A stretch of DNA of 32,109 nt from positions 1 to 32,109 of the forward strand of contig JALOAH010000053.1 of assembly GCA_023228865.1 (NCBI GenBank), in the 5' to 3' direction. Of the stretch, positions 17,652-26,963 are shown one piece after another (within the stretch, counting starts at the first letter, position 1; the number at the start of each line of letters is the position of its first letter). A program made the translations under genes and the position numbers. The stretch is from Porticoccaceae bacterium (GTDB taxonomy: Bacteria; Pseudomonadota; Gammaproteobacteria; Pseudomonadales; Porticoccaceae). The notes beneath the pieces are model-generated. The model was not told the origin of the DNA and did no database searches. It worked only from the letters and a program-made list of their open reading frames with translations.

Positions 17652-18323
17652 CTATGTGGCAAGGGTGTTTTCATAACGACAAATACCCTCCTTGAAATAA
17701 CAGCGATTACGCGCCCCCTGAAGGCTCGGGTTACCGGAAAGGTAACCTGCGTCGCCCTGATAGAGAAAGAGAGAGCCGCCTTCGATCTTTTCCCCCAAAC
17801 GGGGCAAATAAGTATAAATGCCCCGCTCCCGGTAGAACGCCAGCACTTGTGTCGAACTGGCTCGAGGGGAAAGCTCGTGAAGGGTAACCACTGTGGGTGG
17901 AAACATCGGCATAGCCCCAGCCGAATGCTTTTCTAAGGCTTCTTGGGGGCGAATCCAGCAGTAATCAACGATCTCATAGTCATCGACACTGACAACCTGG
18001 TCGCCACCAGCGGCGGCGACAAAAAACCAGGTGGCAAAACGCACAGGCACATATTCCGGTGGCGTCCAGTGGGCGAAAGGCAGGAGTTCAGCGGGCTGAA
18101 GAACAATACCCGCCTCCTCCATGCATTCCCGGGCAGCGGCCGCCTGGGCGGCGGCAAGCTCATGCTCGGCATTTTCATCGTCTGCGCTATCGATGGTTCC
18201 GCCGGGAAACACCCACTGTTTGCCAAAAGTGCCGTGATCACTGCGTTTTACCAACAGCGCCTCAACCCCCTGATCGCCATCGCGAAGCAAAACCACCGTG
18301 GCGGCCTTTCTTACTTTTGTCAT
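17652..18323 (-). CDS. NUDIX hydrolase, NUDT19/acyl-CoA-diphosphatase-like
   Basis: A 223-residue NUDIX hydrolase. The second half of the NUDIX box is clear (AAARECMEEAGI, with the REx2EE metal-binding residues). The first part, FPGGTIDSAD, is separated from it by a longer, Glu/Ala-rich insertion than in the canonical G-x5-E-x7-REUxEE. Such an insertion is typical of the NUDT19-like branch, which cleaves CoA derivatives. The substrate is inferred only by this likeness. The ATG has AAGGA six to seven bases upstream. It stands alone between 4.5S RNA and the flavin reductase gene. Confidence 0.85.
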   Translation of the reverse strand: MTKVRKAATVVLLRDGDQGVEALLVKRSDHGTFGKQWVFPGGTIDSADDENAEHELAAAQAAAARECMEEAGIVLQPAELLPFAHWTPPEYVPVRFATWFFVAAAGGDQVVSVDDYEIVDYCWIRPQEALEKHSAGAMPMFPPTVVTLHELSPRASSTQVLAFYRERGIYTYLPRLGEKIEGGSLFLYQGDAGYLSGNPSLQGARNRCYFKEGICRYENTLAT

Positions 18324-18413
18324 TGATTTCCTTTTTAGTGAAGACCTTTTTTAATTATCGCGACGGCGAAGGTGATCGTCCATCCTGCTGAAGTCCCCAA
18401 ATCCGGGCTCCCC

Positions 18414-18902
18414 TCATTGCGCCAGGGCTGCATAGCGGCCACCACAGAAAATCAAGGGGGGTAAACTCCAGGCTTCAAACTCAAGAACCTCACCGACAAT
18501 GATGACATGATCTCCCCCCTCGTACCGAGCTGCGCTGCGACAAACAAAACGGGCGGCACTGCCATCGAGAAGAGCAACACCACCGATGCCCCGCTCAATT
18601 TTCAGACCATTGAATTTGTCGCCTTCGCCAAAGGCAAAGCGATCAGAAATATCCCGCTGGTTTTCGGCGAGAACATGAACCGCAAAGTATTCGGCGTCTC
18701 TGAAGATGGAAAAACTGTCGGAATCCTTGCCCTGACTCCAAAGTATTAACGGTGGATCCAAAGAGACTGAATTAAAACTGCTTGCTGTGATACCAGCATC
18801 GCTGCCATCTGCAGCCCTCGTGGTGATCACGGTAACCCCTGTGGCGAAAGCCCCCAGCGCCTGGCGAAAAGCTTTTGGATCGACATTATGGGTACTGTTC
18901 AT
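18414..18902 (-). CDS. Flavin reductase family protein (HpaC-like)
   Basis: A 162-residue FMN-binding split-barrel protein. The opening ALGAFATGVTVITT, the FNSVSLDPPLILW strand and the GGDHVIIVGEV strand near the C-terminus are standard for NAD(P)H:flavin oxidoreductases that feed reduced flavin to a partner monooxygenase. No monooxygenase gene is adjacent. It is divergent from a decayed TetR-type gene, which may once have controlled it. The ATG is at 18900-18902. Confidence 0.88.
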   Translation of the reverse strand: MNSTHNVDPKAFRQALGAFATGVTVITTRAADGSDAGITASSFNSVSLDPPLILWSQGKDSDSFSIFRDAEYFAVHVLAENQRDISDRFAFGEGDKFNGLKIERGIGGVALLDGSAARFVCRSAARYEGGDHVIIVGEVLEFEAWSLPPLIFCGGRYAALAQ

Positions 18903-19052
18903 TAAAACCTCTCTTGCTCAGCTGCACTGTTGTGATTTACCCCGCCCAACTGGGGATCATAAAACTGCCGACCAATCAGCCACCAGATCGCTGTCAAATA
19001 GCCCTATGGCGCCTTTATCCTGCAGTTATGGGTCTCACATAGTACAACAACT

Positions 19053-19391
19053 ATGGTTTTATCCCTTGCGGTTGTTGCCATTTGTCCATCGATATTCAGT
19101 GACACGCTCAACCAAAACCACGAAGAGTCGCCCCAGGCTCAAGGATGGCAACACCGCACACAAAGCCAACTTGTTGCCGCTGCGCGCCGATTGCTTGCGG
19201 AAAGCTGCGCAAATAACCTCGCTCTTCGAGAATTATCAAGGCGCGCCAGCGCCAACCTGGCCGCAGTCAATTACCATTTTGGCGCCAAAAACAACCAAAT
19301 ATTCTACCTTACCGAAGAGACCGAAACCGCTCCGTGGCACCTATGGCAAGGGGCGTGGAGACAAATGATTTGTGCAAATTTTCACCATTAA
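19053..19391 (+). pseudogene. Truncated TetR-family regulator remnant
   Basis: A 112-codon open frame whose residues about 35-80 (19155-19292) match the helix-turn-helix domain of TetR proteins. RTQSQLVAAARRLLAES is followed by ALRELSRRASANLAAVNYHFGAKN, very like the 'LAAVNYHFGSK' of PsrA-type regulators. The ligand-binding domain is missing. The frame breaks off about 30 residues later in unrelated sequence. The first 30 residues also look non-native and there is no ribosome site. I therefore treat it as a decayed gene. It is divergent from the flavin reductase gene and precedes trhP. A functional mini-regulator is possible but unlikely. Confidence 0.65.
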
Positions 19392-19454
19392 AGGTAGAAT
19401 TGCCGCCTCAATTCACGGCCTCGCCCTGCAAGCGGGAGTTAAGAGAATCGCACC

Positions 19455-20858
19455 ATGAACCAGCCTTTGAAACCCGAGCTGCTGTCACCTGCTGGCACAG
19501 CAAAAAATATGCGCTATGCCTTTGCCTACGGTGCCGATGCGGTCTATGCCGGCCAGCCCCGCTACAGCTTGCGGGTGCGCAACAACGAGTTTAACCATCT
19601 CGACATTATGGCCAACGCCATTGCCGAGGCTCACGCCCTGCGCAAACAGTTTTACATTGCCAGCAATATTTCCCCCCACAACAACAAGGTTCGCACTTAC
19701 CTCCGCGACATGGAAGCTGTCATCGACATGAAGCCTGACGCCCTGATCATGGCGGATCCCGGCCTGATTATGCTGGTGCGGGAAAAATGGCCGGATATGC
19801 CCATTCACCTGTCCGTGCAGGCCAACGCCGTCAACTATGCGTCAGTGAAATTCTGGGGCAAGCAGGGTGTCAGCCGGGTTATCCTCTCCAGGGAACTGTC
19901 TGTGGAGGAAATGGGTGAAATTCGCGAAGAGTGCCCGAACATGGAACTGGAAGTGTTTGTTCACGGCGCCCTCTGTATCGCCTACTCCGGCCGCTGCCTG
20001 TTGTCGGGCTATATGAATCACCGCGACCCCAACCAGGGCGCCTGTACCAATGCCTGCCGCTGGAAGTACGACGCCCATCTGGCCAAGGACACGGAAACCG
20101 GCGACATTGTTCCCGTCAACAAGGCGGTTGCCGATGCCCAGATCTGGACGCCGGACACCTTTTCGCCACAACTTGCCGCCAAAGTACAGGGCAATATGGA
20201 AGGCAGCCACCGGGACGACACGCCCATCTTCCTGCTCGAGGAGCAGAACCGTCCCGGCGAGCTGATGCCGGCCTATGAGGATGAGCACGGCACTTACATT
20301 ATGAATTCCAAGGATCTGCGCGCCGTTCAGCACGTGCCTCGGCTGGTTGGAATGGGCATTCATTCCCTCAAAATCGAGGGTCGAACCAAATCCCACTACT
20401 ATGTCGCTCGCACTGCCCAGGTTTACCGCCGCGCCATCGACGATGCCGTTGCCGGACAGCAATTCAACATGGAATTGATGGCACAGCTGGATCATCTCGC
20501 CAACCGCGGCTATACCGAGGGTTTCTACCGCCGCCACGTCCCCCAGGAATACCAAAACTACGAGCAGGGCGTTTCCAGCAACAGCAACCAGCAGTTTGTT
20601 GGCGAAATCAAGGAACTGGACAATGATCGCGGCTGGGCGCTGGTGGAAGTGAAAAATCGTTTTGAAACCGGGGACACCATGGAGTTGATCACGCCCAAGG
20701 GCAATACCAGATTCGCTGTCGAAGCCATTGAAAACAAGGACGGTATTTCTTTCGCCGCCGCTCCGGGTTCCGGCCATTTTGTCCGTATTCCGCTCCCGGT
20801 AACCTCGACACTTGGCGACGACCCGCAGTTTGCCATGCTGATGCGCCATATTGCCTGA
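19455..20858 (+). CDS. trhP: tRNA 5-hydroxyuridine synthesis protein TrhP (YegQ), U32 family
   Basis: A 467-residue U32-family protein, slightly longer than E. coli YegQ (453). TrhP acts in prephenate-dependent formation of 5-hydroxyuridine at the wobble position of tRNA. Typical stretches are PELLSPAGTAKNMRYAFAYGADAVY at the start, CIAYSGRCLLSGY and GACTNACRW (conserved cysteines), and HSLKIEGRTKSHYYVA. It is a TIM-barrel-like domain followed by a C-terminal beta domain. The ATG at 19455 has GGGAG about 16 bases and GAGA closer upstream, so the ribosome site is weak. TAGAAT at 19395-19400 is a possible -10 box. Confidence 0.93.
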   Translation: MNQPLKPELLSPAGTAKNMRYAFAYGADAVYAGQPRYSLRVRNNEFNHLDIMANAIAEAHALRKQFYIASNISPHNNKVRTYLRDMEAVIDMKPDALIMADPGLIMLVREKWPDMPIHLSVQANAVNYASVKFWGKQGVSRVILSRELSVEEMGEIREECPNMELEVFVHGALCIAYSGRCLLSGYMNHRDPNQGACTNACRWKYDAHLAKDTETGDIVPVNKAVADAQIWTPDTFSPQLAAKVQGNMEGSHRDDTPIFLLEEQNRPGELMPAYEDEHGTYIMNSKDLRAVQHVPRLVGMGIHSLKIEGRTKSHYYVARTAQVYRRAIDDAVAGQQFNMELMAQLDHLANRGYTEGFYRRHVPQEYQNYEQGVSSNSNQQFVGEIKELDNDRGWALVEVKNRFETGDTMELITPKGNTRFAVEAIENKDGISFAAAPGSGHFVRIPLPVTSTLGDDPQFAMLMRHIA

Positions 20859-20912
20859 TAGCTCGACAGACTCCTGTACACTGACAGGCCGTGACTATTC
20901 GATGAGATAGCA

Positions 20913-21617
20913 ATGCCCAGACTGATCCTGCTACTGATGATTGGCCTTGCCTTTTGGTATGGCTGGCAGTACCTCAAGGCGAAACCGCCCGGAGAGCGCA
21001 AGCGTTTGTTGTGGGTTTACGGCACGTCCGCCCTGCTTATTGCCAGTGTCCTGTTGGTGGCGACAGGCAGAATGCATTGGCTCGGCATCGCTATTGCCGC
21101 GCTGATCCCCATTTTCAAGACAATCGCACTGTGGCTGCCCAGGTTGATTCCGCTGGCGCGCCTGCTGGGCAAGAATTTTGCCCCGTCAACCTTTACCAGT
21201 CGCGGACTGATCATCACCTTTAACCTCAACACCGGCGAGACGTCAGGACAAATTTTGACAGGCCCCTATGGCGGACAATCCCTTACCGACTTGACCGAAG
21301 CTCAACTCAAGGAGCAGCTGGCTTTTTTTCGGCTCAACGACAGACAGTCCAGCCTACTTCTCCAAGCTTATATGTTGCGCAAGGGTTTTGGCGGCTTTAC
21401 GGACGGCGACAAACGCGAAGGGAAAAGCGATTCACAAGCCATGTCCCAGGGAATGACAGAAGAAGAAGCCCTGCAAATTTTGGGGCTTGAACCCGGCGCC
21501 TCCAGAGAGGCCATCAACAAGTCCCACAAACGGCTTATTCAGAAACTCCACCCCGACAGGGGCGGCAATGAATACCTGGCCGCAAAGGTCAATGCCGCCA
21601 GAGATCGCTTAATTTGA
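20913..21617 (+). CDS. Membrane-anchored J-domain protein
   Basis: A 234-residue protein. It has two or three N-terminal hydrophobic segments (about residues 2-16, 35-52, 56-74), a middle region (FTSRGLIITFNLNTGETSG) and a C-terminal J-domain-like helical hairpin. The HPD motif is in QKLHPDRGGNEYLAAKVNAA. The J domain is at the end of the chain, as in TIM14/Pam18-like proteins, so it would recruit DnaK to the membrane. It follows trhP after 54 bases. Its last nine bases overlap the end of the convergent mltD gene. Confidence 0.85.
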   Translation: MPRLILLLMIGLAFWYGWQYLKAKPPGERKRLLWVYGTSALLIASVLLVATGRMHWLGIAIAALIPIFKTIALWLPRLIPLARLLGKNFAPSTFTSRGLIITFNLNTGETSGQILTGPYGGQSLTDLTEAQLKEQLAFFRLNDRQSSLLLQAYMLRKGFGGFTDGDKREGKSDSQAMSQGMTEEEALQILGLEPGASREAINKSHKRLIQKLHPDRGGNEYLAAKVNAARDRLI

Positions 21618-23306
21618 TGCCAACCGCAGGGTATCGCCGGGCTTGATGATCTGCCCGCGCTTCAACCCGTTCCAGGCCAGCAAATCCTGCTGGGACACAT
21701 TGAAACGGCGGGCAATCGCCCACAGGGAATCCCCCGCCTGAATAACGTACTGATTGCCACCACTGCCAGATCCGGCGGCGGCAATTTTCAGAGTTTGGCC
21801 GGGCTTGATGGGGCTCGTGCTATCGATTCGGTTCCAGGCCGCCAGCTCGCTTTGGGAAACATTAAAGCGCCGAGCAATACCCCACAGGGAATCGCCGGGC
21901 TTAATCACATAAAGATTGCCCTCTGCAGAACGGGGAGAAACCCTGGCAGGCTGGGAGCTGGGGGCTGCCACGGCGGCAATAGTCGCAGTATCAACAACAC
22001 CCTGCTGCACAGCGCCAGGCAGTTTAAGGGACTGACCGGCACGGATACGATGGGAATTTTGCAAGCCATTGAGAGCCATCAGCTTGGCCACGGAGGTGTT
22101 GTAGCGGCTGGCAATGCCCGACAGGGATTCTCCCGGCCTGATAATATGGAGCACGTCGGGTTTCTGATAACCAAAGCGCAGACTAGCGGGAATGGCGGCG
22201 ATCACATCCTGTAACGGATTGCCCAGGCGCTCCCGAGGAATGCGCACCTCGTAGCCCCTGGGAATATATTTCTCGCCACTCCAGATGGTGTCGAGCAGTG
22301 CCGGGTTGTGGGCACGCAGTTCTTCCAAGCTAACCCCGGCAGATTCTGCAAGGGCGGCAACCGGGATATATTCACGCACTGACACCTTGTCATAATCCGT
22401 GGGCGCATCCAGTTTCACAGCACCAAAATAGCGCTCAGCATTGCGATCCACATCCAGGGCGGCGAGAAAAGAGGCGTAAAAATTCCGCGAGGCAAAGCCG
22501 AAAGCCGGACCGCTGTATTTTTCTGCAATCAGGCCAATATCTTTGCTGCCCATCGCCTTGGCCGCCCGCATGATGCCGCCAGCGCCATGATTGTAGGCGG
22601 TCAGCGCCAACGGCCAGGTGCCGGTAACCTTATAATTGTACTTGAGTAGTTTCGCCGCCCCCTCTGTGGAGATAAATGGATCCATACGTTCATCCATCAG
22701 TTCATCAACTCGCATGTACTGCCTTGCGGTGGCTGGCATGAACTGCCACATGCCAGCGGCGGCCACCTTTGAATAGGCGTTGGGATTAAATGATGATTCC
22801 ACATGGGGAAGCACCTCAAGCTCTTCCGGCAGATTATGCATTGCCAGTACGCGGCGAATATGGGGACGCCACTGGCCGGAGCGAATCAGTCCCGCCTTAA
22901 AGCGATCCGACTGGCCGAGCTGGAAACGCAATTGGTCAGCCGCCTTCAGGAAGGTCTGATTGCCGGTGCCCTTCGGCCAGGCCGCCAGAACCCGCTGTTC
23001 AGTTTCATTGAGGCCGCTGCGTTTGCCATTGCCAAGATGGATCAGCGCCGTTTTGATCCTCCCCTGCTCCCTGGCAATAATTCGATCTCTTTCCCCACGG
23101 CTGGCATATTCCGGCAGGTCGAGGGTTTCATAAACCACAGACAAATTAACGGCATCGTGCAGATATCCCTGATTCGTACTCACTGCTGTATAAACTCTAG
23201 TCCAGAATTGAACCGCAGGCTCAAGCTTGGCAGGCCTGGGGAAATTACTGCCATTTGCATTAAAGCTAAAGGCCAGGAAAAAAAGGATGAGTAGTGGACG
23301 CAACAT
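21609..23306 (-). CDS. mltD: Membrane-bound lytic murein transglycosylase D
   Basis: A 565-residue peptidoglycan lytic transglycosylase. A signal segment (residues 1-20) lacks a clear lipobox cysteine, whereas E. coli MltD is a lipoprotein. The SLT domain carries the catalytic glutamate in LPHVESSFNPNA (about residue 170) and the AAGMWQFMPATARQY and TAYNHGAGG motifs. Three LysM repeats follow at the C-terminus (IIRPGESLSGIA, VIKPGDSLWGIARRFNVS, VIQAGDSLWAIARRFNVS), which bind glycan. The last two repeats are very alike, which suggests recent duplication. The gene converges on the J-domain gene with a nine-base overlap. Confidence 0.95.
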   Translation of the reverse strand: MLRPLLILFFLAFSFNANGSNFPRPAKLEPAVQFWTRVYTAVSTNQGYLHDAVNLSVVYETLDLPEYASRGERDRIIAREQGRIKTALIHLGNGKRSGLNETEQRVLAAWPKGTGNQTFLKAADQLRFQLGQSDRFKAGLIRSGQWRPHIRRVLAMHNLPEELEVLPHVESSFNPNAYSKVAAAGMWQFMPATARQYMRVDELMDERMDPFISTEGAAKLLKYNYKVTGTWPLALTAYNHGAGGIMRAAKAMGSKDIGLIAEKYSGPAFGFASRNFYASFLAALDVDRNAERYFGAVKLDAPTDYDKVSVREYIPVAALAESAGVSLEELRAHNPALLDTIWSGEKYIPRGYEVRIPRERLGNPLQDVIAAIPASLRFGYQKPDVLHIIRPGESLSGIASRYNTSVAKLMALNGLQNSHRIRAGQSLKLPGAVQQGVVDTATIAAVAAPSSQPARVSPRSAEGNLYVIKPGDSLWGIARRFNVSQSELAAWNRIDSTSPIKPGQTLKIAAAGSGSGGNQYVIQAGDSLWAIARRFNVSQQDLLAWNGLKRGQIIKPGDTLRLASN

Positions 23307-23479
23307 AGGATAGCAGGGTTCTTTTAGTTAGACGGAGTTATAACAGAATTTTGCTCGACTGCAACTACCAGCCGTCGCGCCAATGTGGCGTCGATCGGTG
23401 CAATTCATGGCTACTGATAACGGTACCGCATCAAACCAGGGGGAGATGTCGCGCCGCGAATGGTTCTACTTGAACAAAA

Positions 23480-23510
23480 ATGGCGAAACAGAGCAGCTCT
23501 GTTTCGCCAT
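23480..23510 (-). terminator. Terminator of the TonB-dependent receptor gene
   Basis: A perfect 14-bp stem (ATGGCGAAACAGAG and its complement) with a three-base loop, followed on the minus strand by a short T run. It is about 75 bases after the receptor stop codon. Confidence 0.8.
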
Positions 23511-23583
23511 AGGTTTGATCACGATTGCGAGCAGTGCCTGACCGGGTCATGTCCCATGCCAGACACTGTCCGTGGGACACATT

Positions 23584-26061
23584 TTAGTAGGTGTAACCCA
23601 ATGTGATACCGTAGGTTCTCGGCCGACCCACAAAACGGGATGTGGAGTCAGAAGAAGCGACGACATTGGTTACGTAGTACTCGTCAGCCAGGTTTTTACC
23701 CCAGAGCATCACTTTCCAGTGACCATCAGCGGACTGATAACCGAGGCGAGCGCCCCAGACAGCATAGCTATCAATTTCGTTAAAGAGCGGCGTAATGGAA
23801 CCTGCCCCCCTGGCAATGAGCGCATCGTTGTAAAACAGACGGCCGCCGCCAAATGCTGCATCGGATTCTGACTGGCCGGTGACATTAATACCGGAGAACA
23901 CTTCACCGCCATTGGCCAACGGAATTCGATAATCCAGATCCAGGGCATAGGTCAGCTCAGGAGTGAACGGAATCGGGTCACCGGAAAAGTTTTCGAGGCC
24001 GTCAACCAGTTCAAGAAGACCGGTATTTGGGTTTGGCGCCGCCTGACTGGTGATACTGACGCCCTGGTAATTTTTAACTTCAGAGTCCAGATAGGTGGCC
24101 GACGCTGTCAGGGTCAGAGAATCGGTGAGCATGGCAGTGATATCCATCTCGACACCGTAAATCTCGGACTCGGGAACATTGGCGAGAATATCGAGGAAAC
24201 CAAAAATCGGCTCAAGAAGCTTGGTTCTCAGCTGCTTGTCTTCGTACTCATAGTAAAACGCCGCACCGTTGAGCTGAACCCGATTTTCCGCTAGCGAGGC
24301 CTTGAAGCCGGCTTCATAGGCAAGAACAGACTCCTGGGTTACAGGCTGATACTGCAGGAAGGTGGATGCCGCCAGGCTGGGGAAACTGCCTGCTTTATAG
24401 CCCTTGGAAACGTTGGCGTAAAGCAGAGTGTCATCATTGAGCTGATAATCCAGACCAAAACGCCAGGAAACATTGTCCTCTTCCAGGGTATCGACATATT
24501 CCTGACCGGGAATGCCGTCAAAGTTCAGAGTGTAACAGTCGGGATAGCCTCCAATCGGAGTAAATGGCTGCCCCGTGGTGTTGAACAGACTGCCCAGCAA
24601 GTTGAACAGGGACGCCACGTTGCGGCCTTCGCCGTTGGCATCAATATTTACCTGGCCGGTTGATGGGTCGAGAACGATAGAACCGGGCAAGTTCAGCGCT
24701 GCATAGTTACAGCTGTTGACGTCAATGGTGGTCTCTGTGTAACGAGCGCCGACTTTGGCAGTCAGGGCGTCGGTAACATGGAAATCCGAATTGGCAAAGA
24801 ATGCATAGGAGTCAATTTCCTGTTCATTGCGAATACCGCTGCCGTGAATAAACAGGTTGGACGCGGTGTAGTTGGTGTTGTCGATATAACGCAACACCTG
24901 GTCTTCCAGGGTGTCACTTTTTTCGTAGTTGGCACCGATAATCCACGAAGCCATATCCTGATCACCGGTCAGACGAATTTCAGTGATGGAGGTTTCAATG
25001 TTGGCCTCGCTGTCTGAAAGGTCAAAAGAAATCAGGGGTGAACCATCGCCATCTGTGGTTTGGCTTTGTTCAAAATCAGCATAGGTGGTTAATGCCGTCA
25101 ACGTCATTGTTTCAGACAGCTCCCAGTCGCCGCGAACAATAAACTGTGCGAACTCTCTGTCTGACGAGGGCTTCATGGACGTAGACCAGTCAGCCGCACG
25201 GGGATCTTCCGGGCTGAACGGCTGATCGAGAAGCGGCTGGAAAGTGGAGGGTGGCGCGCCAATTGCCGGATCAAAGGGAATTTGGGGATTGCGGGCAATA
25301 AACTGCTGCGCCTGGGGATCCGACTTGTCGTTCCAGCCATTGATATTGACCAGATAGCTTGCGGTATCTGTGGGTTCAAACGTCAGAATCAAGCGAGCCG
25401 CCTGGTATTCTTCGGCACCGTTCTCATCGTCCCTGCTGGTGCTTCTCTGCCAATCGTCAGAGTTAACCCCGGTAACAGCGAGACGCGCGCCAACCGTATC
25501 GGTAAGAGGACCACTGACATAGCCGTTCATTTCAACTTTGTTGAAGCGGCTGTAGCTAACATCAGCACCGGCTTCCAGCTCATCGCCGGGCTTGGCAGCA
25601 ATAAAGTTGATAGCGCCACCGGTGGAGTTCTGACCGAAGAGAATACCCTGGGGGCCTTTAAGCACTTCGACGCGTTCCAGGTCATAGGCTGCGTGGCTCG
25701 CCAACACGGGGAACGGCATGGGGGCTTCATCGAGATACAAACTGGTTGCCGGATAGGCGCCCAAAGACTGCTCGTTGAAGCCGATACCGCGAAGCGTAAA
25801 GATCGGCGTGTTAGCGGTACTGGTTGAATAGACCAGCCCGGGAACAGCGGAGGAAATTTCTTCCAGCGACGTCAGCTTTTGCTCCGCCAGCTTGGTGCCA
25901 GAAACTGCGGCTATGGATAAACCGACGTCGTTAATGTTTTCTGATCTTTTTTGAGCTGTTACCACAATCTCTTCCAGCTGCGCGAATGTAGAACCGGAAA
26001 AAACTGCGGCGGCGCCAAACGAAATCAGCGCAGCCAATGGGTTGTTTTTTTTGATAAACAT
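23584..26061 (-). CDS. TonB-dependent outer-membrane receptor
   Basis: An 825-residue outer-membrane transporter. A signal peptide ends near STFA (residue 27), followed directly by a TonB-box-like LEEIVVTAQKR. The plug domain (about 45-160) has FTLRGIGF, SLYLDEAP and RVEVLKGPQGILFGQNSTGGAINF. The 22-strand barrel follows and ends in an aromatic residue (GITLGYTY). It resembles the large class of receptors common in marine and sphingomonad-like bacteria. Sequence does not reveal whether it takes up a siderophore or another compound. The ATG has AGGA nine bases upstream. A TetR gene lies just upstream on the same strand and may regulate it. Confidence 0.95.
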   Translation of the reverse strand: MFIKKNNPLAALISFGAAAVFSGSTFAQLEEIVVTAQKRSENINDVGLSIAAVSGTKLAEQKLTSLEEISSAVPGLVYSTSTANTPIFTLRGIGFNEQSLGAYPATSLYLDEAPMPFPVLASHAAYDLERVEVLKGPQGILFGQNSTGGAINFIAAKPGDELEAGADVSYSRFNKVEMNGYVSGPLTDTVGARLAVTGVNSDDWQRSTSRDDENGAEEYQAARLILTFEPTDTASYLVNINGWNDKSDPQAQQFIARNPQIPFDPAIGAPPSTFQPLLDQPFSPEDPRAADWSTSMKPSSDREFAQFIVRGDWELSETMTLTALTTYADFEQSQTTDGDGSPLISFDLSDSEANIETSITEIRLTGDQDMASWIIGANYEKSDTLEDQVLRYIDNTNYTASNLFIHGSGIRNEQEIDSYAFFANSDFHVTDALTAKVGARYTETTIDVNSCNYAALNLPGSIVLDPSTGQVNIDANGEGRNVASLFNLLGSLFNTTGQPFTPIGGYPDCYTLNFDGIPGQEYVDTLEEDNVSWRFGLDYQLNDDTLLYANVSKGYKAGSFPSLAASTFLQYQPVTQESVLAYEAGFKASLAENRVQLNGAAFYYEYEDKQLRTKLLEPIFGFLDILANVPESEIYGVEMDITAMLTDSLTLTASATYLDSEVKNYQGVSITSQAAPNPNTGLLELVDGLENFSGDPIPFTPELTYALDLDYRIPLANGGEVFSGINVTGQSESDAAFGGGRLFYNDALIARGAGSITPLFNEIDSYAVWGARLGYQSADGHWKVMLWGKNLADEYYVTNVVASSDSTSRFVGRPRTYGITLGYTY

Positions 26062-26249
26062 AATAAATCTTCCTGTTTGTCCATTTAGTTAACTACTTGT
26101 TTTTATAAACATGTGTTTTATTACTTTCCTATCACTCTCAACAGCTTTTTATCGATCACCTCCACTATATACAAGTTTGTGTGTCACTTCGCTTACAAAA
26201 AACGCTCCAGCTGGCGCGTTATATCAAAATAAAATCGAACCACCCTCGC
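26062..26249 (-). promoter_or_regulatory. Probable control region of the TonB-dependent receptor
   Basis: An AT-rich 188-base gap between the TetR gene and the receptor. An imperfect dyad AAACATGTGTTT (26107-26118) lies about 46 bases upstream of the receptor ATG and is an operator candidate. No unambiguous -35/-10 pair is seen. Confidence 0.3.
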
Positions 26250-26963
26250 CTATTGTGGATTCGACATCTGCGCATCATTAATATCAAGGCAAACCTCAAC
26301 GAGGTGATTAAGCATATTTTCAATACGCGCGGTTTTGCGAATATTCATATAGCTGACGCTCATTCCCCGCAATGTGGAAATCAGCAGGTCAAAGGTAAGG
26401 GTAAGATTCTCTTCGCTCGCGCTCCAATGGGGAAACATTGCGCGAAAAAACTCCGGCACCACCTTTTCGGCGTCCTGATTGAGTGCCATTAACACCTGAG
26501 CCAGTTCGAGATCGGTTCTTGACGCCGTGATTAACTCAAGATGGGCGTAATAGCAGGGCAGGGTGTAGTATTTCCACAGTGCCCTGACCACGTTGCCCAT
26601 ATCCTCCCTGACGGCATCCCTTGAAGAATCGGAATTTTTGCGCCTGGAGACGGCCTCATTCATCAACGATTGATATTCGGCAATCCGTTTTCTGTACAAA
26701 TAAGCGACAGCCGAGTAGATAACATCTTTTCTCGACTTGAAATGATGGGTCATCGCACCTCGGGAAATTTTCGCCATTGCGGCAATACCCGGTGTGGTCG
26801 TGTTAGCGTACCCCTGGTTTATAAAACACATAAGGGTGGCTTCGAGAATCGCTTCCCTGGTTAGCTGGCTCTTGGTTTCCTGCCAACTCTCTGCGCCAGA
26901 CTGATTAGAGCCGCTGCGAACATTATGGCTTGCACCCTGCCTGGAACCGGAATTTGCAATCAA
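26250..26963 (-). CDS. TetR/AcrR family transcriptional regulator
   Basis: A 237-residue regulator. The DNA-binding domain is at about residues 34-80 (REAILEATLMCFINQGYANTTTPGIAAMAKISRGAMTHHFKSRKDVI), a standard TetR helix-turn-helix ending in the HHFKSRKD motif. The remainder is helical and would bind a ligand. The N-terminus has a low-complexity extension of about 30 residues. The start is TTG at 26961-26963, with GAGGAG five bases upstream, and no ATG is available. A perfect 12-bp palindrome lies just ahead of the start. The receptor gene downstream is the likely target. Confidence 0.9.
   Translation of the reverse strand: MIANSGSRQGASHNVRSGSNQSGAESWQETKSQLTREAILEATLMCFINQGYANTTTPGIAAMAKISRGAMTHHFKSRKDVIYSAVAYLYRKRIAEYQSLMNEAVSRRKNSDSSRDAVREDMGNVVRALWKYYTLPCYYAHLELITASRTDLELAQVLMALNQDAEKVVPEFFRAMFPHWSASEENLTLTFDLLISTLRGMSVSYMNIRKTARIENMLNHLVEVCLDINDAQMSNPQ

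Noticed and set aside
19842..20849. A 335-codon minus-strand frame opposite trhP
   Set aside because: It is the mirror of a conserved U32 gene. No family likeness.
23408..23542. A 44-codon plus-strand frame containing EWFYLNKNGETEQ, slightly like DUF4339
   Set aside because: No ribosome site is present, and the middle is made by the perfect terminator hairpin of the receptor gene. Likely chance.
23549..23581. A 7-bp dyad (TGTCCCA/TGGGACA) just after the TonB receptor stop
   Set aside because: The loop is large and no T run follows. The hairpin at 23480-23510 is the better terminator.
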